This document shows, in pieces, positions 37,852 to 47,193 of a stretch of 64,000 bases of DNA. The stretch is from assembly GCA_026706075.1 (NCBI GenBank), contig JAPOZM010000088.1, positions 62,001-126,000 of the forward strand, read 5' to 3'. This stretch comes from Gemmatimonadaceae bacterium. GTDB lineage: Bacteria > Latescibacterota > UBA2968 > UBA8231. The notes beneath the pieces are model-generated. The model did not search any database, was not told the origin of the DNA, and saw only the letters and a list, made by a program, of their open reading frames with translations. Position numbers and translations under genes: made by a program. Position 1 is the first letter of the stretch; every line of letters begins with the position of its first letter.

Positions 37852-40005
37852 GTGAACAGAGCGATCCCGCAGGAGTACGGCGAGCACCTGGCCGAGCGCC
37901 GGGAGCGCGTCCTGGGCGGCGGCGAGCGCCTCTCCTTCCGCGCCTTCTGGGTCGGCGGTTTCCTCTCCTTCTTCCTGGCCGTGGGCGCCCCCTACGGCAA
38001 CATGATTCTCCGCGGGTCCTTCATGGCCATGGACTTCAGCACCCCGGGGGCGATCTTCCTCTTCCTCTTCCTCATCGGCCTTCTCAACTGCGCCCTCAAG
38101 CTCGCCCGGCGGCCCTCCGTGGCCCTCGGCCTGGCGGCTTCGTCCACGGCGGCGTGGCTGGTGGTCTACAGGCCGGCCCTCGGCAACCTCGACTTCTACT
38201 CCCCGGGCCTGATGATGGCCACCTTCCTGGTCCTGACCACCTGGCTCAACCTGCCCGTGGTGCTCCGCGGCGGCAGCCTGGCCCTGAACCGCTCGGAACT
38301 GGTCCTGGTCTACGCCATGCTGCTCATTGTCTCGGCCCTGTGCACCATGGGCCTGGCCGAGCAGTTCCTACCCATCGTCACGGCGATGTTCTATTTCGCC
38401 ACCCCGGAGAACCGCTGGGCCGAGAAGCTCTTTCCCCACCTGCCGGAGGGGGTGATGGTCGACGACGGCACGGACAGCCGCCTGTTCTACGAGGGCCTGT
38501 CAGGTCCCGAGGAGGCGATTCCATACGCCTCCTGGGTAGAGCCTCTCCTGTGGTGGGGGGTCTTCCTGCTGGCCCTGTACGTGATGATGGTATCGGTGGC
38601 GGTGATCCTTCGGCGCCAGTGGATGGATCGGGAACGCCTGGCCTACCCGATCGCCCAGGTGGGCCTCGCCATGATCCGCTCCGAGCACGCCGACCGTGCG
38701 GTGAACGGCTTCTTCAAGCGACCCGTCATGTGGCTGGGGGCGGCCCTGCCCCTTGCCCAGGGCAGCTTGCGGGGGCTGAAGTTCTACGAAGTGCCGGTGC
38801 CCACGACGCGCCTGGAGTGGAATCTCCCTTTCATCGGCCGCCAGACCCTGCATCTGAGCGTCAACTTCGCCGTCCTCGGCTTCTCGTATTTCATCAACGC
38901 CAACATCGCCGCCGGCATCTGGTTCTTCCACCTCATCTCGACTGCGGAAAAGCAGTTGCTCATCCTCACCGGGCTGCAGTCGTCCCAGAAGATCGGTCTC
39001 GGCGTCTCCGACTACCCCTTTCTCGGGTACCAGGGGGTGGGGGCGCTGCTGGCCATGGTGGTGGCCGGCCTGTGGGTGGGCCGCGAGCACTACTGGCGGG
39101 TCCTGCGCAAGGCCGTCGGACTGGCCCCCGAAGTCCGCGACGACGACGAGATCCTCTCCTACCGGGGCGCCGTGGCCGGGGCCCTGGGGGGCACCGCCGT
39201 CATGACCGCCTGGCTGTCGTACATGGGGACCCCCATGTGGGTGACCCTGCTCTTTCTGCTCGTGGCGGTGCTGATCTTCATCGGAATCACGAGGATCGTG
39301 ACGGAGGCCGGCCTGGCGGTCGTCCGCGGGCCTATGATCGCCGGCGACCTCGTGGTGCAGGGAGTCGGTTCCTCCCTGATCGGCCCCGCGGCGGTGGTGA
39401 ACCTCTCCCTGGCCCACGTCTGGGCCGCCGACATCCGTGTCTTCGTCATGGGCACCGCCTCCAACGCCCTGAAGATGATCGAGGAGATGGAGCCCCGGAA
39501 CCGCCGCACCGTTTTCTGGTGCATGATCGCCGCCCTCTTCATCGGCGCCGCCGGCTCCCTGTGGATGATCTTCCACATGGCCTATCTCCACGGGGCCCTC
39601 AACCTGAACGGCTGGTTCTTCCAGGGGTTGCCCAGGTACGCCTACGATGCGGCCCTGCGCAACATCGAGCCCCAGGGGACCTACTGGCCCGGGGTGGGCT
39701 TCTTCGGCGCCGGAGCCGCCGCCATGGTCACCCTCATGTGGCTGCGCCACCGGCTGCCCTGGTGGCCCGTCCATCCCATCGGCCTGCCCATCGGCGCCAC
39801 CCCCATGATGAACCGCCTCTGGTTCAATGTCTTCGTGGCCTGGGTCGTCAAGCTAGGCGTCCTGCGGTACGGCGGCGCCAGCGGCTACCAGAAGAGTCAG
39901 CCCTTCTTTCTCGGGTTGATCAGCGGCCAGGTCCTGTGCAGTGGGGGCTGGCTGGTGATCGACTACTTCACAGGCGCCGTGGGGAACTACCTTTACGAGA
40001 TATGA
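37852..40005 (+). CDS. DUF6785/DUF6784-type multi-TM protein (OPT-like), copy 2
   Basis: Near-collinear paralogue of the preceding gene over its full length. Confidence 0.77.
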   Translation: MNRAIPQEYGEHLAERRERVLGGGERLSFRAFWVGGFLSFFLAVGAPYGNMILRGSFMAMDFSTPGAIFLFLFLIGLLNCALKLARRPSVALGLAASSTAAWLVVYRPALGNLDFYSPGLMMATFLVLTTWLNLPVVLRGGSLALNRSELVLVYAMLLIVSALCTMGLAEQFLPIVTAMFYFATPENRWAEKLFPHLPEGVMVDDGTDSRLFYEGLSGPEEAIPYASWVEPLLWWGVFLLALYVMMVSVAVILRRQWMDRERLAYPIAQVGLAMIRSEHADRAVNGFFKRPVMWLGAALPLAQGSLRGLKFYEVPVPTTRLEWNLPFIGRQTLHLSVNFAVLGFSYFINANIAAGIWFFHLISTAEKQLLILTGLQSSQKIGLGVSDYPFLGYQGVGALLAMVVAGLWVGREHYWRVLRKAVGLAPEVRDDDEILSYRGAVAGALGGTAVMTAWLSYMGTPMWVTLLFLLVAVLIFIGITRIVTEAGLAVVRGPMIAGDLVVQGVGSSLIGPAAVVNLSLAHVWAADIRVFVMGTASNALKMIEEMEPRNRRTVFWCMIAALFIGAAGSLWMIFHMAYLHGALNLNGWFFQGLPRYAYDAALRNIEPQGTYWPGVGFFGAGAAAMVTLMWLRHRLPWWPVHPIGLPIGATPMMNRLWFNVFVAWVVKLGVLRYGGASGYQKSQPFFLGLISGQVLCSGGWLVIDYFTGAVGNYLYEI

Positions 40006-43000
40006 CCGGACCACATTCCCGACCCGCCCTGGCGCTCATGGCCTGCCTGCAGTTGTCTGCCGCTGCCTTTGCGGACGGCCCCGACCTGTGGGCCATCCCC
40101 GACGAAGGGCAGCGGCTGCGGGCGAGCGTGGAGTACCTCTCCGGCCTCGGCTCCCGCATCAGCGGACACGAGGGCGGGAGGCGCGCCGGGGACTGGATCG
40201 AGCGTCAGCTGTCGGCCCTTGACCTGGGGTTCGTGCATCGGGAGACCTTCCCCATCACCGTGCCGGTCGAGCTGGGCGGCCACAGCCGCCTGGAGGTCGT
40301 CGACACCGACGAGGGGTTCGACATCTACGGGCTGTGGCCCAACGGCCCGCGCACCACCACGACCCCGCCCGAAGGCCTGGAGGGCCAGCTCACCTGGGTC
40401 GGCAAGGGCGAGTACACCGACTTCGAGGGCCGGCAACTGCACGGCCGCGTGGTGCTGATGGAGTTCAACACCTGGGATCGCTGGGTGCGGCTGGCGGCGC
40501 TCGGCGCCAAGGCGGTGATCTTCATCGAGCCCGCGGAGACTTCCTATCCCCAGACGGAGGACAAGAGCCTCATCGTTCCCGTCGATGTGCCGCGGTTCTG
40601 GATCGGCGCGGAGGCGGGACGGCAGCTCCGGCGGAGACTGGAGGGAGGGGCCGAGATCGGCGTCCGTCTGCACAGCCGGATGGACTGGCTCGAGCGGCCC
40701 TGCGCGAACCTCTGGGTCGAGATCGCGGGCGCCGACACGGCCCTGGCGCGGCAGCGGATCGTCGTGCAGAGCTACTACGACGGGACCTCGATCGCGCCCT
40801 CTTTGGCGCCCTCGGCCGAGGCCTCCAGCGGGGCCACGGCGATGCTGGAGCTGGCCCGCCACCTGCGCGACCACCGGCCCGCACGGACCGTGATCCTCCT
40901 GCTCACGGGCTCCCACTTCCAGGACCGGGCGGGAATCGTCGACTTCATCGAGCGCCACACCCGCAAGTCGGACTACTTCGCTCCCTTCACGGACTCCATG
41001 GCCGTCGATCTCTTCGTCGGTCTCGACCTGTCCACCAAGACCGACCAGGTGGCCATCTGGAACAACACCACCAGCTTCGACCTCAAGCGGTTCTACGTCC
41101 CCTTCGGGCGGCGGTACACCCGGTACGCCGAGGAAACGGCAGCCGAGCTCGGAAGAGCGGGAGAGCCGCTGCTGCTCAACGGCATCAGCCCCATCCGGGG
41201 AATGGACTGGTCAACCTTCGTCCCCGACGGCGCCTTCGTCGACACCCGCCTGGCCATGCTCGCCGGCCAGGTGGCCCTCTCCTTCGTCACCGCCCACGAC
41301 GCCCGCTTTCCGCTGGCCACCCCACTCGACACTCCCGGCCGGATGAATCCGGAAAATCTCCTGGTCCAGTCGCGGTTCCTCAAGGGCGTGCTGTCCCGGT
41401 CCTTCGACGACCCGGACCTGTTCACGGGTCTGGAAGACTTCGGCCCCGTGCTCAAGGACCAGCTCCGCACACACACCGTTCGCGTACGGGCCTTCCCGCG
41501 CCGCAGCCAGATCCCCGACCGGCCCGTGGCCGACGCCCTGGTGATGGTGGGGTTGGGAACTCACAAGGGCCTGAACATGAGCCGGTCCTATCTCACCGAC
41601 CAGCTGGGGGACGTCACCGTGTCGGGGCTGGTGGTGGGAGCCACCTCGGTGGTGGCCTATGTCCTCGACCCCGAGACAGGGAAGGTCGTCTACGCTCCGG
41701 ACCTGAGCGAGCGCGGCCAGAAGCACCACGGCAAGCCCCTGGCCAGCGGCCGCATGAACTGGAGCATCCGCTGGAACAAGGACAGCAAACCCCTGGTCGT
41801 CTTCCCGAGCATTCAGAGGACCCTCTTCGGGCTGACCCATCCCAACCAGCTCGTGGGACTGGCCTCCCTGCGGATGATCGGCAGCGGCGGCATCCCTCCC
41901 CGCCAGTTCGGGTACGCCTTCGGCCGCACCCTGAGCAGCAACCTCTGCGTCGTCTTCGCGCCCCAGGAGGCGGCCGTCGAGGACCCCCGCCTGAAGATGC
42001 TCTTCGGCGACATGCTGCTTCTCAACAGCCCGGGGGGGATATCGGAAAAGGAGGCCAAGGGCACGGGGTACGACCTGGCGGTGGACGACCTGCTGCCCTC
42101 GGAGCTGTTCGCCCTGCGCGACACCTGGAGACTCAACGACGCCCGCCTGGCCACGATGCGCTCCCACGCCATCGAGAACCAGCGCATCACCCGCCTGCAC
42201 GAGTCGGGCCGGCGGTTCCTGGCCAGGGCCGAGGACGCGCTGCGCGAGGGGCGCTGGCGGGACTACGTGGCCGAGGTCCGGTCCGGGCTGGGGGTGACCC
42301 TGAAGGCCTATCCCCAGGTGAAGGCAACCCTCAACGACGTGATCAAGGGCATCGTTTTCTTCCTGGCCCTGGTGGTGCCCACCGCCTTCTTCGGGGAGCG
42401 CCTGCTCTTCGCCGCCTCCGACATCCGCTGGCAGATCGGGGGGTTCTTCGTCCTCCTGCTGGTCGTCTGGATCCTGATCTCCCAGGTCCATCCGGCCTTC
42501 GACATCGCCCACCCCCTGATCATCCTGCTGGCCTTCTTCATCATGGCCATGGCGGTCTTCGTCCTGGGAATGGTATCGAGCCGGTTCAACCGGTTCATCA
42601 AGGAGTACCAGGCCGAGAGAGCCAAGGTCCACGAGACCGATATCAGCCGCGTCAGCGCCGCCTACGCCGCCTTCATGCTCGGCATCTCCAACATGCGCCG
42701 GCGCCGGCTGCGCACCGGGTTGACCCTGCTCACCCTGACCTTGCTCACCTTCACGGTCCTCTCCTTCACCTCCGTCCGGCCCGAAGTGTGGTACTTCGTC
42801 TTCCCCCTCCGCCACGAGGGATCCTACACGGGAGCCCTGATCCGCGACCGCGGCTGGAACCTCCTGCCGGAGACCACCCTGGAGTACGCCCGTTCCCACT
42901 TCGAGGAGCACGGCCTCGTGGTCCCGCGGAACTGGTACATCACCTACGACGGCGAGGAGAAGAAGTACACCGAGATCCGGCACGACGGCCGGATGGTGCG

Positions 43001-44447
43001 CGCCACGGGCCTCCTCGGCCTCGCCTCCCAGGAGCAGCGGGTGACCGGACTGGCCTCGACCCTCTCGGCCGGGAGATGGTTCGAGGATGGCGACGAGTCG
43101 ACCTGCCTGATCTCGGAGGGCATGGCGGAGGGTCTGGGAATCGGCTCCGGTGAAGTGGGGGAGGCCAAGGTGCAGGTCTTCGGCAAGAGGCTGACCGTGG
43201 CCGGGATCTTCTCCGCCGATGCCTTCAACGAGGTGCGCGATCTCGACGACGAGCCCCTCAGTCCGGCGGACTTCCAGCTGTCGAGCATGCAGGCCCTGGG
43301 TCCCGCGGAAGGGCCGCAGATGACCGTGCAGGAGGAAGAGGAGACGTCAGAGGTGCGGCCGTTCGTCCACCTCGACCCCGCCAACGTGCTCATCCTGCCC
43401 TACGAGGCGCTGAAGGTCGCCTTCGGTGACCTGCGCTCCGTGGCCATCCGCTTCGACGAGGGCGCTCCGGCCCAGGAACTGATCGAGGAGTTCCTGCAGC
43501 GCATTTCCGGCACCGTCTTCGCCGGCCTTCCCGACGAGGAAGGCCGCATCGATGTCGTCTCGTACACCTCCCTGGGCGGCACCTCCGTCGAGGGGCTGGC
43601 GGCCCTGATCGTGCCGATGCTGATCGCCGCCCTCATCGTCCTCAACACGATGATGGGCGCCGTGTACGAACGCTTCCGGGAGATCGGCATCTACTCCTCC
43701 GTTGGCTTGGCGCCGATGCACATCGCCCTGCTCTTCGTCGCCGAGGCCTGCGTGTACGCGGTCATGGGAGTGACCCTTGGCTACCTCATCGGCCAGGTCC
43801 TGGGGCGGGGTCTGGTGCAGTTCGACCTGCTGGGAGGCATGAACCTCAACTACTCCTCTTTCGCCGCCATCCTCGCGGCCTGCATGGTCATGGGCGTGGT
43901 GCTGCTGTCCACCATCTACCCCGCCCGCGTCGCCTCCCGCTCGGCCGTTCCCGACACGGTGCGCCGCTGGCGGCCGCCGCCGCCCGACGGCGACCGCTGG
44001 GAGTTCGAGTTCCCATTCATGGTGGGCCAGAGCGAGGTCGTGGGGATCTGCGGGTTCCTGGCGAACTTCTTCAGCGCCTACAGCGAGGAGTCGATCGGTG
44101 ACTTCTACGCCGACAAGGTGCGGATCACCACCGGGGAGACGCCGGCGGGACAGGAGTACGCCGTGCAGCTGCTGTTGTGGCTGGCCCCCTTCGACATGGG
44201 CGTCAGCCAGTTCGTGCAGATCGAGCTGGCGCCCACGTCCACGCCCGGGGTCTGCGACGTGCAGATCTACATCCACCGGGTCAGCGGCCAGGACACCTAC
44301 TGGCAGCGGGTCAACCGCCGCTTCGTCAACCACCTGCGCAAGGAGTTCCTGATCTGGCACACCCTGGACGCGGAGTCCAAGGCCTTCCACGATCAGAGCG
44401 CCCGAGAGCGGATGGCGGCTGAGGAGGCAGGGGAGGTCACAGCGTAA
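40002..44447 (+). CDS. Fusion: PA/M28-like pseudopeptidase - Cna-B/CarboxypepD-like segment - FtsX/MacB-like permease
   Basis: ATG 40002 overlaps the previous stop (ATGA). Signal peptide, M28-like fold, TM pairs, then FtsX-like C-terminus (LIVPMLIAALIVLNTMMGAVYERFREIGIYSSVGLAPMHIALLFVAEA). Confidence 0.8.
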   Translation: MTGPHSRPALALMACLQLSAAAFADGPDLWAIPDEGQRLRASVEYLSGLGSRISGHEGGRRAGDWIERQLSALDLGFVHRETFPITVPVELGGHSRLEVVDTDEGFDIYGLWPNGPRTTTTPPEGLEGQLTWVGKGEYTDFEGRQLHGRVVLMEFNTWDRWVRLAALGAKAVIFIEPAETSYPQTEDKSLIVPVDVPRFWIGAEAGRQLRRRLEGGAEIGVRLHSRMDWLERPCANLWVEIAGADTALARQRIVVQSYYDGTSIAPSLAPSAEASSGATAMLELARHLRDHRPARTVILLLTGSHFQDRAGIVDFIERHTRKSDYFAPFTDSMAVDLFVGLDLSTKTDQVAIWNNTTSFDLKRFYVPFGRRYTRYAEETAAELGRAGEPLLLNGISPIRGMDWSTFVPDGAFVDTRLAMLAGQVALSFVTAHDARFPLATPLDTPGRMNPENLLVQSRFLKGVLSRSFDDPDLFTGLEDFGPVLKDQLRTHTVRVRAFPRRSQIPDRPVADALVMVGLGTHKGLNMSRSYLTDQLGDVTVSGLVVGATSVVAYVLDPETGKVVYAPDLSERGQKHHGKPLASGRMNWSIRWNKDSKPLVVFPSIQRTLFGLTHPNQLVGLASLRMIGSGGIPPRQFGYAFGRTLSSNLCVVFAPQEAAVEDPRLKMLFGDMLLLNSPGGISEKEAKGTGYDLAVDDLLPSELFALRDTWRLNDARLATMRSHAIENQRITRLHESGRRFLARAEDALREGRWRDYVAEVRSGLGVTLKAYPQVKATLNDVIKGIVFFLALVVPTAFFGERLLFAASDIRWQIGGFFVLLLVVWILISQVHPAFDIAHPLIILLAFFIMAMAVFVLGMVSSRFNRFIKEYQAERAKVHETDISRVSAAYAAFMLGISNMRRRRLRTGLTLLTLTLLTFTVLSFTSVRPEVWYFVFPLRHEGSYTGALIRDRGWNLLPETTLEYARSHFEEHGLVVPRNWYITYDGEEKKYTEIRHDGRMVRATGLLGLASQEQRVTGLASTLSAGRWFEDGDESTCLISEGMAEGLGIGSGEVGEAKVQVFGKRLTVAGIFSADAFNEVRDLDDEPLSPADFQLSSMQALGPAEGPQMTVQEEEETSEVRPFVHLDPANVLILPYEALKVAFGDLRSVAIRFDEGAPAQELIEEFLQRISGTVFAGLPDEEGRIDVVSYTSLGGTSVEGLAALIVPMLIAALIVLNTMMGAVYERFREIGIYSSVGLAPMHIALLFVAEACVYAVMGVTLGYLIGQVLGRGLVQFDLLGGMNLNYSSFAAILAACMVMGVVLLSTIYPARVASRSAVPDTVRRWRPPPPDGDRWEFEFPFMVGQSEVVGICGFLANFFSAYSEESIGDFYADKVRITTGETPAGQEYAVQLLLWLAPFDMGVSQFVQIELAPTSTPGVCDVQIYIHRVSGQDTYWQRVNRRFVNHLRKEFLIWHTLDAESKAFHDQSARERMAAEEAGEVTA

Positions 44448-44450
44448 ACC

Positions 44451-47144
44451 ATGGCCGAAAACGGAAAGCAGAGCCTGCGCCAGCGGCTGCGGCGGTCGCA
44501 GTGGCAGGAGGTGGAGGAGTACCGCGCCCTGCTGGAGCCGGCCGAGCAGTTCGAGAGCGGCTTCACGATGCGCACCATCATCGGCGTCCTCTTCATCTCC
44601 CTGGTCATGACCCCGGGGGAGATGTACCTGGGCCTGGTCACGGGCGGGGGCATCGGCGCCGCGGCCCAGTGGGTGACGGTGATCCTCTTCCTCGAGGTGG
44701 CCAAGCGGTCCTTCACCTCCCTGCGCCGGCAGGAGATCTACCTGCTGGTCTACGTGGCCTCGGCCCTGGTGGCCCGGGAGGAGGGGGCCTTCCTCGACCT
44801 GCTCTTCCGGCAGTACTTCGTGCGCTCCGCCGAGGCCGAGATGTTCGGCATATCCAAGCTGCTGCCGTTCTGGTACGTCCCCCATCCCGAGTCGCCGGCC
44901 CTGGCGGCGCGCACCTTCCTTCACCCCGACTGGCTGTGGCCCATCGCCCTGCTGATCATGGGGACGATCGTTGGCCGCATCAGCTGGTTCACCTCCGGAT
45001 ACCTCCTCTTCCGCCTGACCTCGGACCGCGAGCGTCTGCCCTTTCCCACGGCGCCCATGTCGGCCCTCTCGGCCATGGCCCTGGCCGAGGAGAGCGGCGG
45101 CGAGAAGGAGACCTGGAAGTGGCCCGTGTTCTCCCTGGGAGGGGTCATGGGCGCCGTCTTCGGCGTCATCTACGTGGGCATCCCTACCCTGACCGAGATC
45201 CTGCAGGGAAAGAAGATCGAGCTCATCCCCATCCCCTGGTGGGACCTGACGCCGTACCTGGGGAACCTGCTTCCCGCCGCGCCCGTGGGGATCACCCTCC
45301 ACCTCGGGATCATCTTCGGCGGCCTCCTGGCCCCGTTCTGGGGGATCATCGGGTCGAGCATGGGCGTGATCGTGCACACGGCGGTCAGCCCCTGGCTGCA
45401 CGCCCATGGCCTGCTGCCGGGCTGGTCCCTGGGGATGGGCCTGATCGAGACGCAGATCGTCACCGGCATCGATTTCTGGAGGGCCTTCTCCATCGGCATC
45501 ACCATCGCCGTGACGGTCATCAGCTTCTGGCAGCTCTTCGCCACCGCCCGTCAGCGCCGCCTGGCGACCCGCGACGAGTTCCTCGGGGAGAAACGCGAGT
45601 ACCCGAGGACCTGCGTCCACGACGGCTGCAACGCCCCCTCGCAGGTCCGCGGCTACTGCATCAAGCACCTCGGCCGGGGCGACTTCAACCTCTGGGTCTG
45701 TGTCGTCCTCTTCGCCATGGCCGCCCTCTACCCCATTGTCCTCGCCAAGACCCTCTTCCCGACCCTGGTTACCACGGGCCTGCTCATCGTGTTCTTCGGC
45801 ATCGCCTTCGTGTACGCGCCGATCATGTCCTTCGTCTCGGCCCGTCTCGACGGTCTCATCGGCCGCGAGGTGTCGATTCCGTACATCAACGAGGCGATCA
45901 TCTTCCTCACCGGGTACCGGGGTGTCGACATCTGGTTCGTGCCCTTCCCGACCCGCAACTACGGGGGCCACGCCGAGGGCTTCCGCGTCGTCGAGCTGAC
46001 GGGCATGCGCTTCACCAGCCTGTTGCACGCCGAGCTCTTCATGCTGCCCATCGTCTTCGGCGTGAGCCTCATGTACTGGAGCTTCCTGTGGCGCCTCGGG
46101 CCCATACCCTCGGAGAGCTATCCCTACGCGCAGCTCATGTGGCCCCTGCAGGCCTTCAACCAGGCCCTGTTCTACTCCAGCACCATGTACAACAAGACGT
46201 GGCGGGCGGGAGAGGAGGTGGACGGGCGGCGCCTCGACGGCGGGGAGGTGGTCTGGAGCCCCTCCAACCTGCAGGACGGGGAGTGGTGGTACTGGCGGGT
46301 GCGGGTCACCGACGACGTGGACGTGCCCGATCCGGAGAGGCGCGAGTACGGTGCGTGGTCGAAGACGGGGTACTTCTACACGAACTTCGGCAACGACGCG
46401 CCGCCGTCCGGCGTGCCGGAGCGGGTCTTCGACCTGCTCGCAGACGCCGAGCGCAGGGCGGCGATGAAGGGCCGACCGTCCCGCGCTCCCCCTGAGCCGG
46501 CCACCGGGCACACGGCGGAGCTGATGTGGCCCGCCCCCGGCGAGGTCGTGGACACGGCGAACCCGAATTTCCACGCCCGGGTGACGGGGGTGCCAGACTC
46601 TCTCGAGCTCTACTTCGAGGTGGACAGGCTGCCCACCTTCGACGGGGAGTTCCTGCAGCGTTCCTCCGACAAGCCGCTCCTCTACTATGTCTTGTGGCAC
46701 GATCCCCGCTACACGGGGGACCGGCGTGACAACGACGGCGACGGACGCGTCGATGAAGAGCTGCTCAACCTCGAAGACGACGACGGGGACGGGCTGGCCG
46801 ACGAGGACTTCCACCATCCCCTCGACGGCTGGAAGTGGCCGATCATGCTCTTCGGCGCCGGCTTCGGGCTGGTCATGTATTTCGGCCTCTCCTTCCTCGG
46901 GCTGCCCGTCTTCCTCATCTGGGGGTACGTGCAGAGTGTTCTGGGCGTGCCCACCAGTCTGCTGCCCCAGCTCGCCGGGGCCCTGATCGCGCGGTTCTAT
47001 TTCTGGAAGCGCTACGGCCGGCAGGAGTGGCGCCGGTACGCCATGGTGCTCACCGTCGGCTTCGGCGTGGGCATGTCCCTCATCGGCATGTTCTGCGCCG
47101 CCCTCGCCATGATCAGCAAGGCGGTCTCGGCCCTGCAGTACTGA
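44451..47144 (+). CDS. OPT-family-like membrane transporter with zinc-finger-like and Ca-binding-type insertions
   Basis: Multi-TM (MRTIIGVLFISLVMTPGEMYLGLVTGGGIG...); CVHDGCNAPSQVRGYCIKH insertion; DNDGDGRVDEE/DDDGDGLADED repeats before the last TM helices. Confidence 0.75.
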   Translation: MAENGKQSLRQRLRRSQWQEVEEYRALLEPAEQFESGFTMRTIIGVLFISLVMTPGEMYLGLVTGGGIGAAAQWVTVILFLEVAKRSFTSLRRQEIYLLVYVASALVAREEGAFLDLLFRQYFVRSAEAEMFGISKLLPFWYVPHPESPALAARTFLHPDWLWPIALLIMGTIVGRISWFTSGYLLFRLTSDRERLPFPTAPMSALSAMALAEESGGEKETWKWPVFSLGGVMGAVFGVIYVGIPTLTEILQGKKIELIPIPWWDLTPYLGNLLPAAPVGITLHLGIIFGGLLAPFWGIIGSSMGVIVHTAVSPWLHAHGLLPGWSLGMGLIETQIVTGIDFWRAFSIGITIAVTVISFWQLFATARQRRLATRDEFLGEKREYPRTCVHDGCNAPSQVRGYCIKHLGRGDFNLWVCVVLFAMAALYPIVLAKTLFPTLVTTGLLIVFFGIAFVYAPIMSFVSARLDGLIGREVSIPYINEAIIFLTGYRGVDIWFVPFPTRNYGGHAEGFRVVELTGMRFTSLLHAELFMLPIVFGVSLMYWSFLWRLGPIPSESYPYAQLMWPLQAFNQALFYSSTMYNKTWRAGEEVDGRRLDGGEVVWSPSNLQDGEWWYWRVRVTDDVDVPDPERREYGAWSKTGYFYTNFGNDAPPSGVPERVFDLLADAERRAAMKGRPSRAPPEPATGHTAELMWPAPGEVVDTANPNFHARVTGVPDSLELYFEVDRLPTFDGEFLQRSSDKPLLYYVLWHDPRYTGDRRDNDGDGRVDEELLNLEDDDGDGLADEDFHHPLDGWKWPIMLFGAGFGLVMYFGLSFLGLPVFLIWGYVQSVLGVPTSLLPQLAGALIARFYFWKRYGRQEWRRYAMVLTVGFGVGMSLIGMFCAALAMISKAVSALQY

Positions 47145-47193
47145 CGGTCCTCGGGGGCGCGGACGGTCGGCGGGACCCGCCGGGGCCCGCGGT

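Noticed and set aside
38154-40001. 5' part of the 2097-aa ORF 38154..44447
   Set aside because: Overlaps the second OPT-like gene in another frame and reads as low-complexity Arg/Gly/Pro; the true gene starts at ATG 40002.
40334-43153. 939-aa plus-strand ORF
   Set aside because: Out-of-frame shadow of the M28/FtsX fusion; Arg/Pro/Gly/His-rich.
46720-46815. Possible DNA tandem repeat at GACGGCGACGG
   Set aside because: Explained by the coded DxDGDG repeats in the OPT-like protein rather than a DNA-level repeat.
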